In this document: piece by piece, positions 56,137-62,854 of the stretch | How the letters are laid out: the number at the start of each line of letters is the position of its first letter | Position numbering within the stretch: position 1 is the stretch's first letter | Origin: Lapidilactobacillus bayanensis | GTDB lineage: Bacteria > Bacillota > Bacilli > Lactobacillales > Lactobacillaceae | Length of the DNA stretch: 62,854 nt | Direction: 5' to 3' | Assembly: GCF_003946695.1 (NCBI RefSeq) | Contig: NZ_RHOX01000015.1 | Coordinates: 1-62,854 of the forward strand | Notes under the pieces: generated by a model | Seen by the model: the letters and a program-made list of their open reading frames with translations, nothing else | Databases searched by the model: none | Told to the model about the DNA's origin: nothing | Translations under genes and position numbers: made by a program

Positions 56137-56553
56137 TTAATATGATGCTTCAATTTGTAGTAGCATCTTTTTGAAATTACGGCGGCGGACGTAACCGAGA
56201 ATTGAGCCGACTAAGACATCGTTCATTTGCCTCATAAAGCCACCCTTTGATGCGACTTCTTCTTGGTAAGTCACTTCGATTTCCTTTTCGCATAATTGCT
56301 TAATATCATACTTAACATCAAAATCACTTTGATTAGAATGGGTTGTATAGTGATAAGACTCATCGGGAACTAATTTGGTCACCGTAATCCGGGCCGAGGT
56401 GCTTTTGGTGAACTGCTTAATATATGAATAGCCTTCTAATTGTGCCTCAGAGAGTGTCTCACCTGTTTGCGTACGAATGTCATACAAAACTGAATCGACA
56501 ACCTTATGATAGAAAAAGTTGGCCGGGATATTAAGCTTCTGTTTAATCTTCAT
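56137..56553 (-). CDS. DUF3284 domain protein
   Basis: 138 residues: MKIKQKLNIPANFFYHKVVD, a beta-rich middle with SARITVTKLVPDESYHY and a C-terminal basic helix (GSILGYVRRRNFKKML). DUF3284 proteins typically accompany cellobiose-type PTS genes in lactobacilli; their role is unknown, and the fold may be a ligand-binding START-like one. It overlaps the upstream small gene by 4 nt. Confidence 0.88.
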   Translation of the reverse strand: MKIKQKLNIPANFFYHKVVDSVLYDIRTQTGETLSEAQLEGYSYIKQFTKSTSARITVTKLVPDESYHYTTHSNQSDFDVKYDIKQLCEKEIEVTYQEEVASKGGFMRQMNDVLVGSILGYVRRRNFKKMLLQIEASY

Positions 56554-56801
56554 TTCTTAGTCACCTTCTTTGCCGTTGACTCGTTTGACGATTTAACGGC
56601 GGTGTCTGCGTCATGTGCGTGCTTTTCAGCCTGAGCCTTTTCGTTCTTCCGGCCGCGACGGTAGAAGTAAAAACCGGCGGCGACAAAGGCGATGCCCAAA
56701 GTTAAAATACCCAAGCGAACTTGATTGATATTATGATTTGCCGGGCTCATCATAATCATCGCAAAGCCAATTGCCATTAAAAATAGGCCATTGGTTGCCA
56801 T
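56550..56801 (-). CDS. Small two-helix membrane protein
   Basis: 83 residues with two hydrophobic segments (GLFLMAIGFAMIMM and LGILTLGIAFVAAGFYFY) and a charged Lys/Ala-rich tail. No family is recognised. It overlaps both neighbours (1 nt and 4 nt), showing tight coupling within the PTS-associated operon. Confidence 0.75.
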   Translation of the reverse strand: MATNGLFLMAIGFAMIMMSPANHNINQVRLGILTLGIAFVAAGFYFYRRGRKNEKAQAEKHAHDADTAVKSSNESTAKKVTKK

Positions 56802-57025
56802 TATTTTTCAACTCCAGCTTGGAAATAAAGAACCGTACCCCAAGATTGTTTCTTGATTGTTGCCTTAGCCAATTTAGCGGCGGCATCAAGGTCCTCCATG
56901 TTTGTTTCGAAGACTAACTTCATACCGCTTTTACTCTTAAGTTGGAAAGAAACACCATCTTCGTCGTAATTGTTTAATAGATCAATGATTTTATCCTGTT
57001 GGATAGGCGCGTTTAAAAAGATCAT
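56801..57025 (-). CDS. Small conserved-looking cytoplasmic protein
   Basis: 74 residues starting MIFLNAPIQQDKIIDLLNNY, with an alpha/beta pattern (LVFETNMEDLDAAAKLAKAT, then TVLYFQAGVEK). Not recognised; not an EIIB (no CxxGxST-type loop). The first gene of a three-gene overlapping set ending with DUF3284. The ribosome site GGGAG lies about 8 nt upstream of the ATG. Confidence 0.72.
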   Translation of the reverse strand: MIFLNAPIQQDKIIDLLNNYDEDGVSFQLKSKSGMKLVFETNMEDLDAAAKLAKATIKKQSWGTVLYFQAGVEK

Positions 57026-57149
57026 TTTGACAACTCCCTTACTTTGATAATAAATATCTTACACTTAATAAGAATAAGCCATTAGCCGCTTTGATTGCAA
57101 CTAATGGCCCATACTTTATTCAAAATATTTAATTCACTTAATAACTAAA

Positions 57150-58523
57150 TTAAGCAGCTGTTGTGTCATCTGTTTCAGCAGCAACTTTGCTTGACATTCT
57201 TACAAATGGAACCCAAATGAAGAATGCGATAACCATATTAACGATTGCTAGCAAGGCAGCACGCCAGTCAAAGTTCGTTGCCATCCAAGCATTTAAGACT
57301 GGAGGCGTAATCCAAGGAACTGCGACTTGAACTGGTGCAACCCAACCAAGTGAGCTAACAACATAAGCGATAACAGTGTTAATGAATGGTGCAATGATGA
57401 ATGGCACGAAGTAAATGGCATTCAAGACGATTGGCAAACCAAACATTACAGGTTCGTTGATGTTGAACAAGCCAGGAGCAAAGGCTAACTTAGCAACTGT
57501 CTTTTCATCAGCACGCTTAGAGAAGAGTAAGATAGCAAGAAGTAATACGATTGTACCACCTGAACCACCAAACCATACATAAGCATCAAATGAACCACGA
57601 GTCCAGAAATACTTGAACGGTGTGCCATCTTTTAATGATTGAATGTTAGCTAATTGAGCAGGTGTCCAAATACCTTCCAAAACTGGGCCTAAAACGTTAG
57701 GTCCATGAATACCGAAGAACCAGAAGATTTGTACTAACAATGAAACTAAGAGTACCATACCAGCTGATTGACCGGCACCAATCAATGGTGCTTGGATTGT
57801 CTTAGACAACCAGTCACCGAAGAATTGACCAGTAACTTGAGTAAAGAGATAGTTAATAATAGCAACAATATAAACTGCAGCAATACTTGGAATCAAAGCA
57901 GTAAATGCTTTAGAAACTGCAGGTGGAACTGAATCAGGCATCTTGATTGTGATGTCTTTCTTCATCAACCAGATATAAATAACAACGGCAATACCGCCGA
58001 AAATCATAGCTGTAAACAAACTTGCGGAGTTCATGTTAGCCATTGAGAAAGCACCGGCAACAGAAACTGTAGAACCAGTGACAGTTGCACCAGCAGTGGT
58101 CAAAGTATCAGCAGCAGCTTTTGGTAAAGCCTTGGCAATTGGAAGAACAGCATTGCTGTTAATTGTCATGAAGAAAGCGGCAACAGATACTAAGGCACCA
58201 GATAAACCATCAGTATCATAATCAGCAGCTAAATGGTAACCCCACATAACTGCGAAATAAAGTGCGAAAATTGCTAAAGAACCATTATAAACAAGTCCAT
58301 CAATCGCAACGATTGGTGCAACTGCATTAATAAATCCTGTCCAGCCCCATTGTGCTGGATATGTGTTCAATAACGCGTTCAACAACGTCGCTAAAGAACC
58401 AGCCATCGTAATTGGCAATGTTGAAATAAAGCCGTCACGTAAAGCAACCAACCAGCGAATTGAGCCGATTTTAACTGCTACAGGGACAACGAATTTTTCA
58501 AGCCAATCCATTAATTTTTGCAT
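57150..58523 (-). CDS. PTS lactose/cellobiose family EIIC permease
   Basis: The membrane channel of a sugar phosphotransferase system. About ten helices are visible, with IHGPNVLGPVLEGIW and the family signature FAPGLFNINEPVMFGLPIVL (about residue 340) containing the glutamate that binds sugar. Length is 457. GGAGGTTTTTAT precedes the ATG. Together with the EIIA gene upstream and the GH1 enzyme downstream it points to uptake of cellobiose or another beta-glucoside. No EIIB gene is in the window. Confidence 0.95.
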   Translation of the reverse strand: MQKLMDWLEKFVVPVAVKIGSIRWLVALRDGFISTLPITMAGSLATLLNALLNTYPAQWGWTGFINAVAPIVAIDGLVYNGSLAIFALYFAVMWGYHLAADYDTDGLSGALVSVAAFFMTINSNAVLPIAKALPKAAADTLTTAGATVTGSTVSVAGAFSMANMNSASLFTAMIFGGIAVVIYIWLMKKDITIKMPDSVPPAVSKAFTALIPSIAAVYIVAIINYLFTQVTGQFFGDWLSKTIQAPLIGAGQSAGMVLLVSLLVQIFWFFGIHGPNVLGPVLEGIWTPAQLANIQSLKDGTPFKYFWTRGSFDAYVWFGGSGGTIVLLLAILLFSKRADEKTVAKLAFAPGLFNINEPVMFGLPIVLNAIYFVPFIIAPFINTVIAYVVSSLGWVAPVQVAVPWITPPVLNAWMATNFDWRAALLAIVNMVIAFFIWVPFVRMSSKVAAETDDTTAA

Positions 58524-58592
58524 ATAAAAACCTCCGAATTAAAGCTAACCCATGTGTTAGAAATTGTGTTGCAGTATAACTTCCCCAAAAAG

Positions 58593-58913
58593 TTATGCGC
58601 TTGCTAATTTCTTGTAGAGATCTACGATTTCACCAGCTAAATCACGGAAAGTAATCGCATTCATTAAATGATCTTGCCCATGTACCATGAGTAAAGTCAC
58701 TTTAACGTGGTCGCCACTAGCTTCTTTCGTCAACATACCAGTTTGAGAGTTGTGTGCTTCGCCTAATGCGGCATCGGCCTCTTTCAACTTGGCATCGGCT
58801 TCATCAAAGTCACCTTTTTTGGCAGCTTGGATCGCCTCCATTGAACTACTCTTGGCATTACCACCGTTAACGATTAATCCCATAATCGCTTGTAAATTTT
58901 CGTCCTCGTCCAA
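58593..58913 (-). CDS. PTS lactose/cellobiose family EIIA
   Basis: Phosphoryl carrier of the sugar PTS. The helical 106-residue protein has the phosphorylatable histidine in LLMVHGQDHLMNAI (about residue 78) and the aspartate cluster of the trimeric EIIA-Lac fold. The start is TTG with AAAGGAGG 7 nt upstream. It is the first gene of the locus, with a cre-like site about 75 nt upstream. Confidence 0.94.
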   Translation of the reverse strand: MDEDENLQAIMGLIVNGGNAKSSSMEAIQAAKKGDFDEADAKLKEADAALGEAHNSQTGMLTKEASGDHVKVTLLMVHGQDHLMNAITFRDLAGEIVDLYKKLASA

Positions 58914-58987
58914 CTTGTAGCCTCCTTTCTCTAACTAAATTTAAACACAAATGAATAATTGCAGTGGATCTGCAAAAATAGTCGCAA

Positions 58988-59001
58988 TGAAAACAATTTC
59001 A
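58988..59001. promoter_or_regulatory. cre-like site upstream of the PTS genes
   Basis: TGAAAACAATTTCA is close to the catabolite-response consensus TGNAANCGNWNNCA, with one of the two central C/G positions changed whichever strand is read. The position before EIIA fits CcpA control of a carbohydrate operon. The rest of 58914-59199 shows nothing. Confidence 0.55.
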
Positions 59002-59199
59002 TCGCATATTTAAAGTCTATCACAACTACAAATTCACAACAAATAATAATGTTATCAATCTGAATGAATTGCTCTAGACCACGGATACATTATAAAATCA
59101 TTTTCAGGTACTTGTCAAGTCCTAAAAAATGCGTCGTTGTTTGATTGGAAACGCAACCACATTTACTGAAAATTGCCCATATTGTTTTGTGATTTTCGC

Positions 59200-59228
59200 A
59201 AAAAAACAGCCAATTTACTTGACTGTTT
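59200..59228 (-). terminator. Terminator at the end of the helicase gene
   Basis: On the minus strand AAACAG pairs with CTGTTT and is followed by a T-run; the left arm overlaps the last codons of the gene. Confidence 0.65.
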
Positions 59229-60489
59229 TCGGTTGATGTTTTCCTTTATTTTTTTGATCACGCAGACGCTTTTTCTTGCGTGGTTTTTCCCGTTTCGTTG
59301 CAGGTTTAGCCACATGCTTAACCACCTGTCGCTCCTGCTCAACTGGTCGTTCTTTTTTTATTGGTTTTTCACTTGTTAAGTGGCCATCGATTAAATAAAC
59401 CGTTTGCAATGAAAATTGATCCTTGACCGTTTTCTGTAAATTACGATGGTCATGTTCATTACCTAAATTTAAAACTGTCCCCGTGCCAAACATCCGACCG
59501 GTTCGACCTGCTCGATGCGTATAACTAACTAACGTTTTTGGCAAATCATAATTAATGACAAATTTTAATTCAGCAAAATCTAATCCGCGGGCTGCTAATT
59601 CCGTGGTCACTAAATAGGTCAGCTGCTTTTTACGGAATTGTTGCATGATTTTTTGCCTGCGTTGACTTGTCTCATCGCCCAACAGCAAACCCACCCGTAA
59701 ATTTAAAAAGCTGAGTGTCTTGAATAAGGTGCGTGCACTACCAGTATTTTTAACGAAGACCAAGGCATTTTGACCATCAATTGGACCACGCTGCAGACGT
59801 TTGAGTAATTCCGCCTTTTGGTGATTACCAATTAACATAAAATCATGCTGAATTTGCTGGTGTTCCCAATCAGCATGACGCGTATCAAACCGTTCGAAGT
59901 CATAACCGAACCATTTCCCCAACTCTTCAAAAATTGGTTGTTCGGTTGCCGACATTAAGACCATCTGCGCATCAGCCGGCGTTTTAGCTAATAATTCACG
60001 GGTTGCATTTAAGTGCTCCCCATCTAATTGTGAATCAGCTTCATCAATAACGACCGTTTCTACTCGATCAACTTTAACCAGTTTATTCGTGATCATTTCT
60101 TGAATTCGCCCGGGTGTGGCAACAATAATCTCGGGATGTTGCTTCAATTGTTCTTGCTGACGTTTCAGATTAGCCTTACCGACGATGCCTTGAATTTTCA
60201 AATCAACTGTCTGCGCATAAGGTCGTAAGACGTCACGAACTTGCATCACCAATTCAGCACTTGGTTCGAGAATAATTAATTGTAACCGTTGACCCGGCTG
60301 TAATGTTTCTAATAGTGGCAAGCCAAAAGCTAATGTTTTGCCCGTTCCCGTAGCCGCCAAGCCCAGAACTGGACCACCTTTTTTCAGCGCCCAATAAACT
60401 GCTTGCTGAATTGGTGTCGGCTGCTTAAATCCGGCCCGTTGCCAAATCGGTAAAAATGGTGTTGCCGGCGTTTCATAAATTTCTGTCAT
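59215..60489 (-). CDS. DEAD-box RNA helicase
   Basis: Two RecA-like domains with Q motif GFKQPTPIQQ, Walker A AATGTGKT (about residue 47), DEAD in VIDEADSQ, SAT, and motif VI HRAGRTGR. A short, strongly basic tail (PAKKEK-like KREKPRKKKRLRDQKNKG) probably binds RNA. Length is 424. It resembles the YfmL/CshB-type accessory helicases involved in ribosome assembly or cold growth; the exact class is uncertain. It overlaps the upstream oxidoreductase by one base. Confidence 0.93.
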   Translation of the reverse strand: MTEIYETPATPFLPIWQRAGFKQPTPIQQAVYWALKKGGPVLGLAATGTGKTLAFGLPLLETLQPGQRLQLIILEPSAELVMQVRDVLRPYAQTVDLKIQGIVGKANLKRQQEQLKQHPEIIVATPGRIQEMITNKLVKVDRVETVVIDEADSQLDGEHLNATRELLAKTPADAQMVLMSATEQPIFEELGKWFGYDFERFDTRHADWEHQQIQHDFMLIGNHQKAELLKRLQRGPIDGQNALVFVKNTGSARTLFKTLSFLNLRVGLLLGDETSQRRQKIMQQFRKKQLTYLVTTELAARGLDFAELKFVINYDLPKTLVSYTHRAGRTGRMFGTGTVLNLGNEHDHRNLQKTVKDQFSLQTVYLIDGHLTSEKPIKKERPVEQERQVVKHVAKPATKREKPRKKKRLRDQKNKGKHQPKTVK

Positions 60490-61484
60490 TAATTTTGATC
60501 ACTTTCAAATTTAATTTGGGCGCTGGTCCGTAATTGATTGAGCACTTGATTAACTTGCCCGGTTAATCGCCAGTAATGATTGAATTGTTCCTCATCATGA
60601 TTATTAAACATGAGACTAAAAGCATTTACCTCATCAACTAATGGATTTTCCGTTGAGGGTTTAGACAAATCCTGAAAAACAGCCGGACCATCATAGCAGC
60701 GTACCAAATAAGGCTGACCAATACTATCTATCCACAAAGTTTGGCGGTTAGCATAAATTTCACTCGGTAGAAATGATTGCTGATCCTTGCCAAAAACCAA
60801 TGCGGCATCAAAATGATCATAATGCAGTCTAGCTAAGCCGTGTAAATCAATTCCATTCTCTGCTTTAGTCGCATGATAAGTCGCCTCTTTAGGTACGCCA
60901 AACCAATCAACTGCCGCATAAACTAAGTAAACGCCTAAATCATATAAAGCACCACCCGCAAATTTCGGTGAAAAAATGTTTGGTTCCCGACCAGCCTTGA
61001 ACTCATCAAAACGACTTGAGTATTTCATATACGTCAATGTTGCACCAGTCACTTGGGGAAACTGCTTAATTTGCGCACTGGCCGCTAAATAATTGGCATC
61101 ATAAAGATGGCGGGCAGCTTCAATTACCCGTAACTCTGGATGTTCTTTTAAAATATGATCAATCTCCTGATATTCGGCAACTGTCACAAAAGCTGGTTTT
61201 TCAACAATCACATTTTTACCATGCAGGAGCGCACTCTTAGTATCTTGAAAATGTAGGCTATTAGGCGACGCAACATAAACCACATCCAGATCTGTCGCGC
61301 TTAAGAACGTCTCTAGATCGTCGTCTGCCTTAGCTTCAGGAATAAACAGATCATCAATTAACTGTTGCGACTTTGCGCGTGTGCGTGAATAAACATGTGT
61401 AATCTTAAATGCCCGGCTTGCAACACAAGCCTCTAAAAAAGTTTTCGTAATTTGACTAGTTCCAATTGTTCCAACATTGGTCAT
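60489..61484 (-). CDS. Gfo/Idh/MocA family oxidoreductase
   Basis: An NAD(P)-dependent sugar or cyclitol dehydrogenase-type protein: N-terminal Rossmann start NVGTIGTSQITKTFLEA, the family EKP motif in VIVEKPAFVT (about residue 95), and the C-terminal beta-sheet domain with GGALYDLGVYLVYAA. Length is 331. Substrate unknown. Overlap with the helicase gene suggests one transcript, though no functional link is obvious. Confidence 0.92.
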   Translation of the reverse strand: MTNVGTIGTSQITKTFLEACVASRAFKITHVYSRTRAKSQQLIDDLFIPEAKADDDLETFLSATDLDVVYVASPNSLHFQDTKSALLHGKNVIVEKPAFVTVAEYQEIDHILKEHPELRVIEAARHLYDANYLAASAQIKQFPQVTGATLTYMKYSSRFDEFKAGREPNIFSPKFAGGALYDLGVYLVYAAVDWFGVPKEATYHATKAENGIDLHGLARLHYDHFDAALVFGKDQQSFLPSEIYANRQTLWIDSIGQPYLVRCYDGPAVFQDLSKPSTENPLVDEVNAFSLMFNNHDEEQFNHYWRLTGQVNQVLNQLRTSAQIKFESDQN

Positions 61485-61757
61485 ATTCTTTACCTCAATT
61501 TTGATTGATTAATTTTTTTATCATTTGCAAAATTAGTACACGGTTGAAAATAAATTGCAGAAATTAGTGTATCTACTGGCAAGCAAAAAGTTAAATTAAA
61601 TTCGCGATTAGAACTAATCGTGGACAATAACCTAGTTTTTCTCTCCACATATTTTCTGTCACCTTATTGTAACAAAAATACAATCAACATATCATGGTTT
61701 TTAATACCAAAATAACATGACTGATGATATGATAATAGATGTGTAAAGGAGATTAAC

Positions 61758-62168
61758 ATGCGAGTTTCTGATATTTATTCTGCTGGTATTCATGGTATTA
61801 ATCAAGTAAGTCGCTTTTTAACCCAAAAACGGCACCTTAAGCAACAACAAAGGCGACAACCCGATCTGGCTTTGCGTTATGCTGGCGATTGGGCTTTTAT
61901 TGATCCCAAAACCAATCAGCAACATGATATGTCAATTTCTCCAGACTTTTCGATTATGATCGATCATCGCGAATTGCCCGGACGAATTATTGGGCTTGAT
62001 GCTGACCAGCTGGTTTTTTTAGACCATTATGGTTTTCAATTAAAGGTCTTTGCTAATCATAACGGACCTCGTGAGATTTATGATGAATCGAGTAGCCGTA
62101 CCTATCCCGTTATTAATCATCGTGACGTACCACAACAAGATGATACTGATGATGATTTAACCGAGTAA
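61758..62168 (+). CDS. DUF4828 domain protein
   Basis: 136 residues: a basic helical start (QVSRFLTQKRHLKQQQRRQP), then a small beta domain (RYAGDWAFIDPKTNQQHDMS, LPGRIIGLDADQLVFLDHYG) and an acidic tail. DUF4828 is a lactobacillus-enriched family without known function. AAAGGAG lies 8 nt before the ATG, and TATGATAAT about 25 nt before serves as a -10. Confidence 0.85.
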   Translation: MRVSDIYSAGIHGINQVSRFLTQKRHLKQQQRRQPDLALRYAGDWAFIDPKTNQQHDMSISPDFSIMIDHRELPGRIIGLDADQLVFLDHYGFQLKVFANHNGPREIYDESSSRTYPVINHRDVPQQDDTDDDLTE

Positions 62169-62288
62169 CTTTACTAATGAGTTAGCGTCGAAACTTGACT
62201 AAAGATTAGGCACTAAAATTTCAAGGCTTATTTACCAATTTAGCGTCAATATTAAATAAAAGAGTTTGACAATTTTTCTTAAGATAAG

Positions 62289-62326
62289 TAAGGCCCAAAT
62301 TCAAAAAGTGGATTTGGGCCTTTTTG
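62289..62326. terminator. Terminator after the DUF4828 gene
   Basis: AGGCCCAAAT and ATTTGGGCCT form a perfect stem (extended by one more pair at the base and by TCA near the loop), followed by TTTTT. Confidence 0.92.
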
Positions 62327-62330
62327 ATTT

Positions 62331-62778
62331 GTATTATTCGTACTTACGCAAAGGCTGCTTATAGAACGTGCGCGGTGCCGTGGCAGCAAAAGAATACTTA
62401 GCGCTGGCGTTGCAACCAACAACTAGAACTGTTTTGTTGTGGTTCTCCGCGCTTGCGCAAAGGTTGCATACGAAGTGTGGTGGATACCGTGAGGGAAAAT
62501 AAATACTTTCGCTGGAACGTGGTGGACACTGCTTGAAGCCAATTTTTGCAAAATTGTCTCCAAGACAGGTCTTGTTGTACCAGCTAAAGCTGCAACAACA
62601 ACTTCACCACTGAGCGGTATTTATTTTCCCTCACTAAACAAACAAGGTGGCAACCTTTGCGCAAGTGCTGAGTTGACGAGTGGTTGAATCACTTCTAATT
62701 TTTAGAAGTATAAATTTGCTATTAAATCACACCAACACATCTCGTTCATCAGTGCCGGAGGAAAATCGCGGTCAGCTG
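62331..62778 (-). repeat. Dispersed repeat R, copy R4 (opposite orientation, cut by intron)
   Basis: Inverted relative to R1-R3. The 17-bp inverted repeat GTGAGGGAAAATAAATA (62489-62505) / TATTTATTTTCCCTCAC (62618-62634) and the CTTGAAGCC...TCTCCAAG hairpin are intact, followed by GACGAGTGGTTGAAT and GTGCCGGAGGAAAATCGCGGTCAG. At 62778/62779 it is interrupted by the group II intron, so its tandem-unit part is outside the window. Confidence 0.85.
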
Positions 62779-62854
62779 ATCGAGTAGGAAGTAATTGTAA
62801 ATTACCGTCCTCTCACACCACCGTACGTACGGTTCCGTATACGGCGGTTCAATA
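62779..62854 (-). mobile_element. Group II intron, 3' end (domains V and VI), truncated by window edge
   Basis: On the minus strand a 34-nt hairpin can be drawn: ACCGCCGTA pairs with TACGGTGGT, a CG bulge, then TACG/CGTA capped by GAAC. This is domain V. After GTGAGAGG follow the domain VI arms ACGGTAATT/AATTACTTCC and the end CTACTCGAT (the AY 3' end). The intron continues off the right edge. Class is not assigned. Confidence 0.82.

Overview
The window looks like a chromosomal contig of a low-GC Gram-positive in the Lactobacillaceae. Evidence: the gene orders comFA-comFC-hpf-secA-prfB-ftsE-ftsX and ftsK-ymfF-ymfH-ymfI-rodZ-pgsA-cinA-recA-rny; strong AGGAGG-type ribosome sites; frequent TTG/GTG starts; a lactose/cellobiose-type PTS; and families common in lactobacilli (DUF4828, DUF3284, TcaA-like zinc-ribbon proteins, Rgg regulators). 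The genus cannot be fixed from sequence alone.

Both edges appear to lie inside copies of a group II intron on the minus strand: its 5' end at 1-70 and its 3' end (domains V and VI) at 62779-62854. The window is therefore probably a contig that broke at this repeated intron. Both copies sit in members of a dispersed, modular, palindrome-rich repeat, here called R (R1 71-297, R2 42866-43468, R3 52176-52856, R4 62331-62778). A second, unrelated family of imperfect palindromes, here called B, lies directly 3' of three minus-strand genes (secA, rny and a DUF3284 gene).

Layout. 300-24700 is an almost continuous minus-strand housekeeping block: division and secretion (ftsX, ftsE, prfB with its programmed frameshift, secA), ribosome hibernation (hpf), competence (comFC, comFA), wall teichoic acid initiation (tagO), RNase Y, RecA with an SOS box, CinA, PgsA, RodZ, an SDR, two M16 peptidase homologues, FtsK/SpoIIIE and TrmL. 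24900-32200 is accessory: an aquaporin, a possible small RNA, tRNA-Arg(CCG) followed by a small AT-rich island with HicAB and a gene broken by an early TGA, then two zinc-ribbon membrane proteins and an unknown membrane-anchored protein. 32500-36350 is the most interesting accessory locus. A half-size ABC exporter lies behind a leader with very short peptide ORFs, a 12-bp direct repeat and a perfect 10-bp palindrome, and is divergent from two tandem Rgg/MutR-type regulators. This arrangement resembles a peptide quorum-sensing or modified-peptide locus. 36500-50500 holds small metabolic and repair genes (UDG, MetAP, deoxynucleoside kinase, HD hydrolase, RlmA, L,D-transpeptidase, PanE-like, TmrB-like, flavodoxin, GtrA, DUF438/DUF1858, GMP reductase, TetR). 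50700-62200 has an M29 aminopeptidase, tRNA-Arg(CCU), a beta-glucoside uptake locus (EIIA, EIIC, three small genes, GH1 enzyme, Eis-like acetyltransferase; no EIIB here), a DEAD-box helicase, a Gfo/Idh/MocA oxidoreductase and a DUF4828 gene.

All assignments come from reading motifs, spacing and context by eye. No database search, folding program or alignment was run.
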